Source: an uncultured Desulfomonile sp. | GTDB taxonomy: Bacteria > Desulfobacterota > Desulfomonilia > Desulfomonilales > Desulfomonilaceae | Direction of reading: 5' to 3' | Length of the DNA: 6,163 nt | NCBI GenBank assembly: GCA_937915285.1 | Contig: CALDNG010000156.1 | Coordinates: forward strand, 1-6,163 | Shown here: positions 1 to 5,686 of the stretch, in pieces | Layout of the letters: every line of letters starts with the position of its first letter | Numbering within the stretch: the stretch's first letter is position 1 | The notes under the pieces: model-generated | Told to the model about the DNA's origin: nothing | Database searches by the model: none | Seen by the model: the letters and a program-made list of their open reading frames with translations, nothing else | Position numbers and translations under genes: made by a program

Positions 1-363
1 GTCCCTACATCTGATTACGGTTTCGAATGGCTCGGTCGCTGCCTGAGTTTTGATGGCTTTCTCAATCCTGGTTGCCCACTCCCCTGAGACCTCATCCCTA
101 TATTCACGGTCTGGGTAAGCCGACTCCAACCACTGCTCCTCCGTGGAAACCTCAGACTCGTCATAACCAAACATCTCAAACCATTTTGGATTTTGATAAA
201 GCAATTCCTGGTCTGTTTTTCCTATTACTGCAACAGCGATGGGAGCCTTTTCCAAAATAAAACCAATAAGTTCCGGGTGTTTGTGCCAATATCCATTGAA
301 TAGTCTGGCTCCAGGGGTGTCCTCTGCGTCAAGCGCTTCAGTGGAATTGTTTATGTCATTCAT
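1..363 (-). CDS. PAS-domain signalling protein, N-terminal 121 codons (cut by window edge)
   Basis: Reading the - strand from the ATG at 363-361 gives an open frame of 121 codons to base 1, so the C-terminal part and output domain lie outside the window. Residues about 36-121 match a PAS sensor fold: a hydrophobic start (KAPIAVAVIGK, 39-49), the LYQNPKWFEMFGYDESEV stretch (55-72) typical of the PAS core, and a YPDREYRDEV...W segment (83-96) like the PAS domains of MmoS-type sensor kinases and PAS-diguanylate cyclases. Residues 1-35 are polar, with no signal peptide or membrane helix, so this end is probably cytoplasmic. The start is supported by an in-frame TAG 15 bases upstream of it and by GGAG at 373-376, nine bases from the ATG. 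Whether the protein is a histidine kinase, a cyclic-di-GMP enzyme or a transcriptional regulator cannot be told. It is transcribed divergently from the patatin gene. Confidence 0.82.
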   Translation of the reverse strand, partial: MNDINNSTEALDAEDTPGARLFNGYWHKHPELIGFILEKAPIAVAVIGKTDQELLYQNPKWFEMFGYDESEVSTEEQWLESAYPDREYRDEVSGEWATRIEKAIKTQAATEPFETVIRCRD

Positions 364-462
364 TAAACCGGACTCCGTCTAAGATAATTGGTCCTGAACA
401 ATTTATTGCGGCTGATTTCAAAACTGCCATCCAGGAGTTTGAAGCCAAAATGTTTGAACTGT

Positions 463-477
463 ATTGATTTAGTCAAT
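463..477. promoter_or_regulatory. Inverted repeat ATTGA-N5-TCAAT, possible operator
   Basis: The two five-base arms (463-467 and 473-477) are perfect complements around a five-base spacer. The repeat overlaps the -35 position of the TATAAT promoter candidate and sits about 100 bases upstream of the PAS start, so a dimeric regulator here could act on both divergent genes. The arms are short and AT-rich, so chance is a real alternative. Confidence 0.22.
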
Positions 478-499
478 CAGACAAAACGGAACCTATAAT
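470..499 (+). promoter_or_regulatory. Candidate sigma70-type promoter upstream of patatin gene
   Basis: A perfect TATAAT lies at 494-499. The best -35 at normal distance is TAGTCA (470-475, four of six to TTGACA, 18-base spacer); TTGATT at 464-469 matches better but is 24 bases away. Transcription would start near 506, leaving a leader of about 230 bases before the patatin ATG. That is long, so a closer promoter may exist; TATAGT at 610-615 is a second -10-like box without a good -35. Confidence 0.33.
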
Positions 500-736
500 T
501 AAGAACGGACCCTTCATTGGCTTATATTGGCCTAGCTTTTTTGAAAGATCATGTTACCATTTCAGGATAATGTCGCCATAGTTGATAAGTCAAAGAAATT
601 TTGCATTTTTATAGTCGGAATTTTGTGATAGGCCAGGAGTCGGGGTTCTTTCTGTGGGTAAAGAAACCTGGGAATCTGTCTAGGGTTGGCCAGCTTTGTC
701 CGGAATGGCGCAGAAAAATTTTGTTGAGAGGATTCC

Positions 737-1579
737 ATGACCAGAAGCATCGGTGTGGCTTTGGGTGGAGGAGGGGTGCGAGGTCTGGCGCATGTTCTTG
801 TTTTAGAGGCGCTTGATGAGCTTGGCTATCGCCCTGATGTGATAGCCGGGACAAGCATGGGGGCGGTCATTGGAGCGCTGTATGCCTCGGGGCTGTCCGG
901 GAAGCAAATCAGGGAACAAATCGCAAGACATGCTGTACTGGAGAGCGATACATGGCCGGATATTTTCAGGAAGAAGACGGACCTTCTGAAATGGGTGGAC
1001 GCCTTTTCTTTTGATCTCGGTAGGGGAGGGCTCATAAATGCTGATAAGTTCCTAGACTACCTTTTGTTGGAGGTAGGGGAAAACACCTTTGAAAAACTTG
1101 AAATACCTCTGATTGTTATAGCAGCCGATTTCTGGGGGGGCACAGAAGTCATTTTCGAAAGTGGAGACCTTCTCCCTGCAATCAAGGCGAGCATGGCGGT
1201 TCCTGGAGTTTTTAGTCCAGTGATTATAGGGGAAAGGACGCTTGTTGACGGAGGGGTCGTGAACCTTGTTCCCTACGACCATGTAATCCCCCGGTGTGAC
1301 ATCTCGATAGCAGTGAACGTCGCCAAGTCTCGAACTTCAGGAAGGAATGACGCTCCATCCGTTCTGGAGTCGATACTTGGCGCTTTCGACATTATGCAGA
1401 TAGCGGCGTTAGCCGCGAAAATGAAACGCCAAAAACCAGATGTTTACATACATCCCGAAATCAATGACGTCAGAATGTTCGACTTCAACAAGATAGAGGA
1501 TGTTTATCGACAGACTGAGCCAGCCATTGATGAGCTACACAAAAGTCTTGAAGAACTCTCTGTAAAACGTTTGCGCTAA
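737..1579 (+). CDS. Patatin-like phospholipase / acyl hydrolase (RssA-like)
   Basis: The 280-residue protein is a complete, single-domain patatin-family serine hydrolase, predicted to cleave acyl esters of phospholipids or other lipids with a Ser-Asp dyad. All signature elements are visible: the glycine-rich oxyanion-hole motif GGGGVRG (10-16), the nucleophile elbow GTSMG (38-42, Ser40), and the DGG motif with catalytic Asp171 (171-173) followed by NLVP. The C-terminal part, with VYIHPEINDVRMFDF (236-250), resembles the bacterial RssA/YchK-type group. There is no signal peptide or membrane helix, so it is likely cytosolic or peripherally membrane-bound. The ATG is preceded by GAGAGG at 726-731 with a five-base spacer. 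The gene stands alone on the + strand, diverging from the PAS gene and converging on the CoA-ligase operon. Its substrate cannot be inferred, and nothing ties it functionally to the aromatic-acid genes. Confidence 0.93.
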   Translation: MTRSIGVALGGGGVRGLAHVLVLEALDELGYRPDVIAGTSMGAVIGALYASGLSGKQIREQIARHAVLESDTWPDIFRKKTDLLKWVDAFSFDLGRGGLINADKFLDYLLLEVGENTFEKLEIPLIVIAADFWGGTEVIFESGDLLPAIKASMAVPGVFSPVIIGERTLVDGGVVNLVPYDHVIPRCDISIAVNVAKSRTSGRNDAPSVLESILGAFDIMQIAALAAKMKRQKPDVYIHPEINDVRMFDFNKIEDVYRQTEPAIDELHKSLEELSVKRLR

Positions 1580-1594
1580 AATAAGCCTGCCCCC

Positions 1595-1771
1595 TCAGAC
1601 CGTGTCGGCCTGCTCCAGATTTAGCATGAGCATTTTGACAGAAGCCAGTATTCTTTTACAATTTCTGTTAACAGCAGGAAAGCTATCCGAACTATTATAA
1701 ATTTTTAGCGTTAATTCATTCAACTGTTTAACGTTATCATAGAGTTGACGTATTTCATGTTCGGTCGTCAT
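1595..1771 (-). CDS. Small unrecognised protein (58 residues) coupled to the CoA ligase gene
   Basis: The - strand frame from ATG 1771-1769 to TGA 1597-1595 encodes 58 residues starting MTTEHEIRQLYDNVKQLNEL. I do not recognise the family. Support for a real gene: the ATG follows the ligase stop by only four bases (TAA CTCC ATG), an AAAGG ribosome binding site at 1780-1784 lies eight bases upstream, overlapping the ligase 3' end, and the frame ends 15 bases before the convergent patatin stop, filling the gap. The protein looks soluble and mostly helical: a charged amphipathic stretch (3-26), a break near SSDSFP (27-32), then a second basic helix (33-54) with one cysteine, Cys38. A two-helix hairpin that binds a partner, perhaps the ligase, is a guess. 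It looks more AT-rich than its neighbours. Translational coupling to the ligase is likely. Confidence 0.7.
   Translation of the reverse strand: MTTEHEIRQLYDNVKQLNELTLKIYNSSDSFPAVNRNCKRILASVKMLMLNLEQADTV
1596..1612 (-). terminator. Hairpin over the stop codon of the 58-codon gene, weak terminator candidate
   Basis: On the - strand the RNA CAGGCCG-ACA-CGGUCUG can form a seven-base-pair stem (one G-U pair) with a three-base loop. It covers the last codons and the first two bases of the TGA stop. The nearest U-rich stretch (UUAUUUUA) lies more than ten bases downstream, inside the end of the convergent patatin gene, so classical intrinsic termination is doubtful. On the + strand the same element has an A-C mismatch and no following T-run. 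Confidence 0.22.
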
Positions 1772-1775
1772 GGAG

Positions 1776-3113
1776 TTAACCTTTCTTTCTAAGGTCTTTA
1801 AATCTCTTTGCTTTAACCTCGTATCTGGGTAAGCTGCCCTCAGGAAACAACTCTAACTTGTATCCCAGGTTAGTTTTCAGCCTCAATTCCGTTTTCAAAC
1901 GGGATTTAAGTTCTTCAATTTCCGATTCTGACTTGACCAAAGCCTCCACCTTCAGGGATATTTCGTCAATGTCTCCCTTCTTGTCTACCGTCACCTCATA
2001 TTCATTACCTAAGGCCGGTATCGAGCGAACAACGTCTTCAATGGCGGAGGGCGCCAAAAGAACCCCCTTAACCTTGGTTATGTCGTCAGCCCTTCCGATG
2101 ACCCCACCCTTCAAAAGCCTGAAAGTCCGTCCGCACTCGCAATTGTAATCAGCATACTCAACTATGTCCTTGGCGTCAAAACGGATGCATGGCTGAGCAA
2201 TACGGTCGAGGGCCGTAATTACCAACTTGCCTGGTCTACCGGGTTCAGTTATGACATCTCCGGTTTCCAGGTCCTCTATCTCGGCAAGAAACATGGCCTC
2301 ATTTATGTGAAGGGCGCCTGGCTGACTGCTACACTCGAACCCCCACGCCCCGATCTCGGTCGCTCCCACATGATCAAATACTTTCGCTCCCCATGCCGCT
2401 TCAATTCTTTTCTTGGTCGCCGGAACAAGGGCTCCAGGTTCGCCAGCGCAGGTGATCCTGCCTATCGAAAGATACTCCGCCGGATCGACTCCCAGCTTGT
2501 TTCTAGCCGTATCAGCCATTCCCAGGACGTAAGTCGGGGTCGCCATCAAGGCAGTCGCGCCTATTTCCTTCATTTTCAGGATACGCGATTCTGTATCCAG
2601 AACTCCCCCCGGAACTGTCTCACATCCGATCTTTTCACTGGCGTAATGTCCGGCCCAAAAGGCTACAAATATATTGTATCCAAAAGGGATGAACACTCGA
2701 TCAGACGGCCGGTAGCCCTGAGCCCATAACAGGGTGGCCCAGCATTCGGACCACCACTCCCAATCCTGCCATGTGTCAGGTTGATAGACCGGCTGTCCCG
2801 TCGTTCCGCTGGTCTGCCTGAACTCAGTCACTTCTTCAAGTGGGACGCAAAGTATGTCTCCGTAAGGAAAAGGTTCCTTGCGCTGTATCTCCCGCATCAT
2901 GGACTTTTCCACCTTAGGAACCAGACGTATATCCTCCAGCTCCTTTATGTCACCAGGCTTTAAGCCCGCCGAATCATACAGTCCACGATGGAATTTTGAG
3001 TTTTGATAACCCCATTCAAGGATTCTCCTGAATTTTCTGAGCTGAAGCTCCTGTAATCTTTCGACAGGCATGGTTTCCAGATGGGGATTCCAATACGAAA
3101 CCTTCGAATCCAT
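1776..3113 (-). CDS. Phenylacetate-CoA ligase family (PaaK-type) AMP-forming acyl-CoA ligase
   Basis: The 445-residue protein has the length and motifs of the PaaK branch of adenylate-forming enzymes, which convert an (aryl)carboxylate, ATP and CoA into acyl-CoA, AMP and PPi in the cytoplasm. Visible in order: the phosphate-binding loop TSGTTGQP (101-108); DHVGATEIG (247-255), the adenine-pocket motif; RFDAKDI (311-317), with the ribose-binding Asp; the hinge GRADDITKVKG (340-350), preceded by CECGR (325-329) as is common in PaaK proteins; and the C-terminal PRYEVKAKR (429-437), whose Lys434 is the likely adenylation lysine. The ATG at 3113-3111 is preceded by GGAGG (3122-3126) at eight bases. 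The substrate is not proven: phenylacetate, benzoate, hydroxybenzoate and indoleacetate ligases all occur in this family. No other phenylacetate-pathway gene is present, and the adjacent molybdenum hydroxylase favours an aromatic acid. A 58-codon gene follows four bases downstream. Confidence 0.9.
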   Translation of the reverse strand: MDSKVSYWNPHLETMPVERLQELQLRKFRRILEWGYQNSKFHRGLYDSAGLKPGDIKELEDIRLVPKVEKSMMREIQRKEPFPYGDILCVPLEEVTEFRQTSGTTGQPVYQPDTWQDWEWWSECWATLLWAQGYRPSDRVFIPFGYNIFVAFWAGHYASEKIGCETVPGGVLDTESRILKMKEIGATALMATPTYVLGMADTARNKLGVDPAEYLSIGRITCAGEPGALVPATKKRIEAAWGAKVFDHVGATEIGAWGFECSSQPGALHINEAMFLAEIEDLETGDVITEPGRPGKLVITALDRIAQPCIRFDAKDIVEYADYNCECGRTFRLLKGGVIGRADDITKVKGVLLAPSAIEDVVRSIPALGNEYEVTVDKKGDIDEISLKVEALVKSESEIEELKSRLKTELRLKTNLGYKLELFPEGSLPRYEVKAKRFKDLRKKG

Positions 3114-3133
3114 GGGCAGTCCCTCCCTAAGCT

Positions 3134-3163
3134 ATTGTTACAGAATGCCCCCCGAAGTGTCGA
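3134..3163 (-). promoter_or_regulatory. Candidate promoter for the CoA ligase operon
   Basis: On the - strand, TCGACA (3163-3158, five of six to TTGACA) is followed after 18 bases by AACAAT (3139-3134, four of six to TATAAT). Transcription would start near 3127, immediately before the GGAGG ribosome binding site, giving a very short leader. The boxes are imperfect. The position, between a terminator-like hairpin and the gene start, is the main argument. Confidence 0.27.
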
Positions 3164-3171
3164 GCTTGACG

Positions 3172-3200
3172 TCACATGACCGATCGAGTTGTTTCACATG
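3172..3200. repeat. Direct heptamer repeats CATGTGA, 22-base period, with TGACGTCA palindrome
   Basis: CATGTGA on the - strand (TCACATG on +) occurs at 3172-3178 and 3194-3200, start-to-start 22 bases, about two helical turns, placing both copies on one face of the DNA. The first copy overlaps the perfect palindrome TGACGTCA at 3167-3174 and the arm pair GTCA-CA-TGAC at 3171-3180; a CGATCG palindrome (3181-3186) lies between the copies. The group sits just upstream of the candidate ligase promoter, where an activator would bind. No known regulator is recognised. Confidence 0.3.
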
Positions 3201-3211
3201 GATAAAACGGG

Positions 3212-3248
3212 AAAAAACCTCAAAAAGTCCATAAGAATGCAGTTTGAG
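3212..3248 (-). terminator. Hairpin plus U6 tract, possible terminator of the molybdenum-enzyme operon
   Basis: Reading the - strand, CTCAAA (3248-3243) pairs with TTTGAG (3224-3219), extendable by two G-U pairs, and is followed after CC (3218-3219 on + strand) by six T (3217-3212). The stem is AU-rich and the loop is long (18 bases), so it is not a strong intrinsic terminator. The U-run and the location between two genes make it plausible. It would separate the molybdenum-enzyme transcript from the ligase operon. Confidence 0.33.
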
Positions 3249-3303
3249 ACATTGGGCGACCATTCTTTACAGGGAATGGAATGGTAATCCGGCAAAACCC
3301 TTT

Positions 3304-3328
3304 TGTCCTGGCCATTCTGACCAGGACA
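3304..3328 (-). other. Strong intergenic hairpin just after the large-subunit stop
   Basis: UGUCCUGG and CCAGGACA form a perfect eight-base-pair stem. On the - strand it extends through U-G, C-G and A-U pairs to 11 pairs closed by a GAA loop. It begins five bases after the TAA of the large-subunit gene. The following sequence is AAAGGGTTTTG, so there is no immediate U-tract; the element may stabilise the 3' end of the message or act as an imperfect terminator. A second inverted repeat (ACCATTC 3259-3265 / GAATGGT 3279-3285) follows in the same spacer. Confidence 0.45.
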
Positions 3329-3333
3329 GGGGC

Positions 3334-5685
3334 TTATTCCAGTTCCTTTTTCTTCATGGTTACGTACAGTCGCTCGGATGTAACCGGCAACTCATTTATC
3401 CTGACGCCCGTGGCGTCGTGGATGGCATTGAGAATTGCCGGAATAGTTGGCATTATTGCGCCTTCCCCCACCTCTTTGGCGCCATAGGGCCCATTGGGCT
3501 CATTGGATTCAACGATTATCGACTTGACGTTGGGCATGTCCAAGGCAGTGGGTATTCGGTATTCGCCAAGAGAAGGGTTCAAAACCCGACCCCTGGAATC
3601 GAATTTAACCTCTTCAAAGAGGCATTCGCCCAATCCCATCGATAGAGAGCCCTGCATCTGTCCCTCTACGAGCGTTTTGTTAATAGCCAGGCCACAGTCA
3701 TGGGCGTCGGTCATGTTTTCGACCGTAACCTCGCCCGTTTCCATATCTACTTCTACCTCCACGACCTGGGCGGAACAGCCATAGGCCGGTGAAGTCCCAA
3801 CAGCCGCTCCCTTGTAAGATCCTCCCAGACGAGGCGGCTTGTACTTGCCGGTCCCAACTATCGTGCCATATTTGAGGTAAGCCATCCTGGCGGCCTCCCT
3901 GAATGAGAGGAATTCGCCGGCGGGTTGATCGGTCCAGCCTCTATGTTCCTTGATGTACAGTGATCGGATCTTTTCAAAATTGCCCGGCTGACCATCGAAT
4001 TTTACTATCCCGTCACAAAAGGTAATGGATTCTTCGGGGCATCCCATTTCCTGGGACAGGTAACGCAATATTATTTCCTTTATCTGTTGAGCAGCGTCGC
4101 GCGTAGCGTGGCCGGTCATCATCGTCTGACGAGATGAATATGCCCCCAGATCAACGCTCAAGTCTGTATCACCAGAGATAACCTTGACTTTCTCCAGAGG
4201 AATACCGAGCGTTTCGGCTGCAATCATTGCCATGGTAGTATCAGACCCCTGTCCTATCTCAGCAGAGCCTGTCTGAAGAGTAGCGGTTCCGCCATCCTCA
4301 CTGAGTTTGATGACTACTGTTGAATGATAAGTGTCGGACCTGTATATGGGATAGCCGGCGCCTGAGACAAAGAAACCGCAGGCCATGCCGATTCCCTTCC
4401 CTCTGGGGAGACGTCCCTTTTTGTCTTTCCAACCGGAATGATCTTTTACCGCCTCGATACATTCCCTCATCCCAAGGCTCGACATGTCAAGCTCATTCAC
4501 CGTCATGTCACCCGTGGTCATGATATTCTTCAGCCGAAGCTCAATAGGATCCATACCCAATTTTTCGGACGCCATATCAATGAGTTGTTCGAACGCCGCC
4601 CGGTGAGCCACCCCTCCATGCCCCCGCTGTGCCCCACAAGCAGGCTTGTTGGTGTAGGCCCTGTAGCCGTCATATTTCATGGCCTTGAGTTTATAGGGAC
4701 CGCCAAGTAATGATCCTGCATAATATACCGTGGCTATACCAAAACTCGTGTAAGCCCCGCCGTCCAGGATGGCCTTGTTTTTCAGAGCTACCATGGTCCC
4801 GTCTTTTTTCAGTCCCAGGGACATCTCGGCGAAGAACTGGTGGCGTGCACGGCTGTGAAGGAATACCTGCTCCCGGGAGTAAGTCATTTTTACCGGCCTG
4901 CCCGTCTCGCGCGAAAGCAGCGAGCAGCTCATTTCAAGAGGTGTCGCCTCGCACTTGGGCCCAAATCCTCCACCAACATAAGGTTTTATGACTCTGACGT
5001 TACCAACCGGTATCTTGAGAACCATCGCAACCGTTCTCATGACATAATGAGGGACCTGGGTGGATGTGTGTAGCGTGAGCCGTCCGTCCAGATCATATAT
5101 TGCCACACAGGAATGAGGTTCCAGGAAGGCGGCGTCCTGGCGCTTGTTCAGAAAAGTGTGATCGACTATCAGGTCGCATTCCGCAAATGCCGCCTCAGTA
5201 TCGCCAAATTCCTGGTGAACTTCGGCATTCAGGTTGCCGGGGTATTCATCATGAATCTGGGGAGCGCCTTCCTTCATGGCTTCAAACATGTCGAAGATAG
5301 CTGGAAGTTCCTGATAATCGACCTTAATCAGGCTTAAGGCCTCCATGGCTGTAGCCTGATCTACCGCAGCCACGGCGGCGATCTCATCACCGACATAGCG
5401 GACCTTGTCATGAGCGAAAAGTGTTTCATCATAACGGGCAGGCGAAACACCATATTTGACCAGCCCTGCCTCCTTGGCCGTGACTACCGCCTTAACACCT
5501 TTAAGTTTTCTTGCCTTGGAAGTGTCAATGTTGATGATTCTGGCGTGAGCGAGAGGGCTTTGGAGAATTGAGGCGTAAAGCATACCGGGGAATTTCATGT
5601 CGTCAGCATACCTGGCTTTGCCGGTCGCCTTTTGGGGAGCGTCTAATCTGGGAACCCTGGAGTTCAGCACGCTGTATTCATTCAT
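3334..5685 (-). CDS. Xanthine dehydrogenase family molybdopterin-binding (large) subunit
   Basis: The 783-residue protein is a full-length catalytic subunit of a molybdenum hydroxylase, which holds molybdopterin cytosine dinucleotide and transfers oxygen to or from carbon next to an aromatic ring or carbonyl. The N-terminal hammerhead domain (about 17-125) starts PQKATGKARYADDM. The cofactor-binding domain shows VGGGFGPK (237-244), CGAQRGHGG (350-358), AEIGQGSDT (475-483), GDTD (505-508) with SSRQT (517-521), GGSYKGAAVG (621-630), and YGAKEVGEG (734-742), in which Glu741 is the expected catalytic base. The AYRCSFR loop of aerobic CO dehydrogenase is absent. There is no Tat signal, so it is likely cytoplasmic. 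The ATG follows the small-subunit stop by one base and has a perfect AGGAGG. Candidates are 4-hydroxybenzoyl-CoA reductase alpha, an azaarene or nicotinate-type hydroxylase, or an aldehyde oxidoreductase; the neighbouring CoA ligase favours the first, but sequence alone does not settle it. Confidence 0.93.
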   Translation of the reverse strand: MNEYSVLNSRVPRLDAPQKATGKARYADDMKFPGMLYASILQSPLAHARIINIDTSKARKLKGVKAVVTAKEAGLVKYGVSPARYDETLFAHDKVRYVGDEIAAVAAVDQATAMEALSLIKVDYQELPAIFDMFEAMKEGAPQIHDEYPGNLNAEVHQEFGDTEAAFAECDLIVDHTFLNKRQDAAFLEPHSCVAIYDLDGRLTLHTSTQVPHYVMRTVAMVLKIPVGNVRVIKPYVGGGFGPKCEATPLEMSCSLLSRETGRPVKMTYSREQVFLHSRARHQFFAEMSLGLKKDGTMVALKNKAILDGGAYTSFGIATVYYAGSLLGGPYKLKAMKYDGYRAYTNKPACGAQRGHGGVAHRAAFEQLIDMASEKLGMDPIELRLKNIMTTGDMTVNELDMSSLGMRECIEAVKDHSGWKDKKGRLPRGKGIGMACGFFVSGAGYPIYRSDTYHSTVVIKLSEDGGTATLQTGSAEIGQGSDTTMAMIAAETLGIPLEKVKVISGDTDLSVDLGAYSSRQTMMTGHATRDAAQQIKEIILRYLSQEMGCPEESITFCDGIVKFDGQPGNFEKIRSLYIKEHRGWTDQPAGEFLSFREAARMAYLKYGTIVGTGKYKPPRLGGSYKGAAVGTSPAYGCSAQVVEVEVDMETGEVTVENMTDAHDCGLAINKTLVEGQMQGSLSMGLGECLFEEVKFDSRGRVLNPSLGEYRIPTALDMPNVKSIIVESNEPNGPYGAKEVGEGAIMPTIPAILNAIHDATGVRINELPVTSERLYVTMKKKELE

Positions 5686-5686
5686 G

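Larger units (their letters stand above)
364..736. other. Divergent intergenic region between PAS gene and patatin gene
   Basis: This 373-base stretch separates two divergent genes and must hold the start signals of both. I find one clear -10-like box (TATAAT, 494-499, + strand), a short inverted repeat at 463-477, the ribosome binding site of the PAS gene (373-376) and that of the patatin gene (726-731). Open frames across it on either strand lack coding character or a start codon. No promoter with two good boxes is visible for the - strand PAS gene. A six-T run near 538-543 is not preceded by a convincing stem. Confidence 0.6.

Noticed and set aside
72..260. + strand 62-codon open frame
   Set aside because: It lies antisense to the PAS-domain coding sequence, is rich in Pro and Thr without family features, and has no ribosome binding site.
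525..545. Terminator ending in the six-T run near 538-543
   Set aside because: No stem longer than three base pairs forms just before the T-run, and no gene ends there.
685..701. TTGGCC-like sequence as a sigma54 promoter for the patatin gene
   Set aside because: The GC element does not occur at the required distance from the GG, so the -24/-12 pattern is not met.
562..854. Overlapping - strand and + strand open frames of 62-81 codons around the patatin start
   Set aside because: They overlap the strongly supported patatin gene or its leader in other frames, lack good ribosome binding sites and show no family motifs.
3273..3284. Tandem GGAAT-GGAAT-GG
   Set aside because: Only two five-base units; better explained as part of the ACCATTC/GAATGGT inverted repeat or as chance.
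3244..5337. Numerous + strand open frames of 60-133 codons opposite the molybdenum large subunit
   Set aside because: They are antisense shadows of a full-length protein whose motifs are intact from end to end; their translations are low-complexity or unlike proteins.
3334..5685. Aerobic carbon monoxide dehydrogenase large subunit (CoxL)
   Set aside because: The diagnostic AYRCSFR active-site loop is absent; the equivalent loop reads ACGAQRGHGG.
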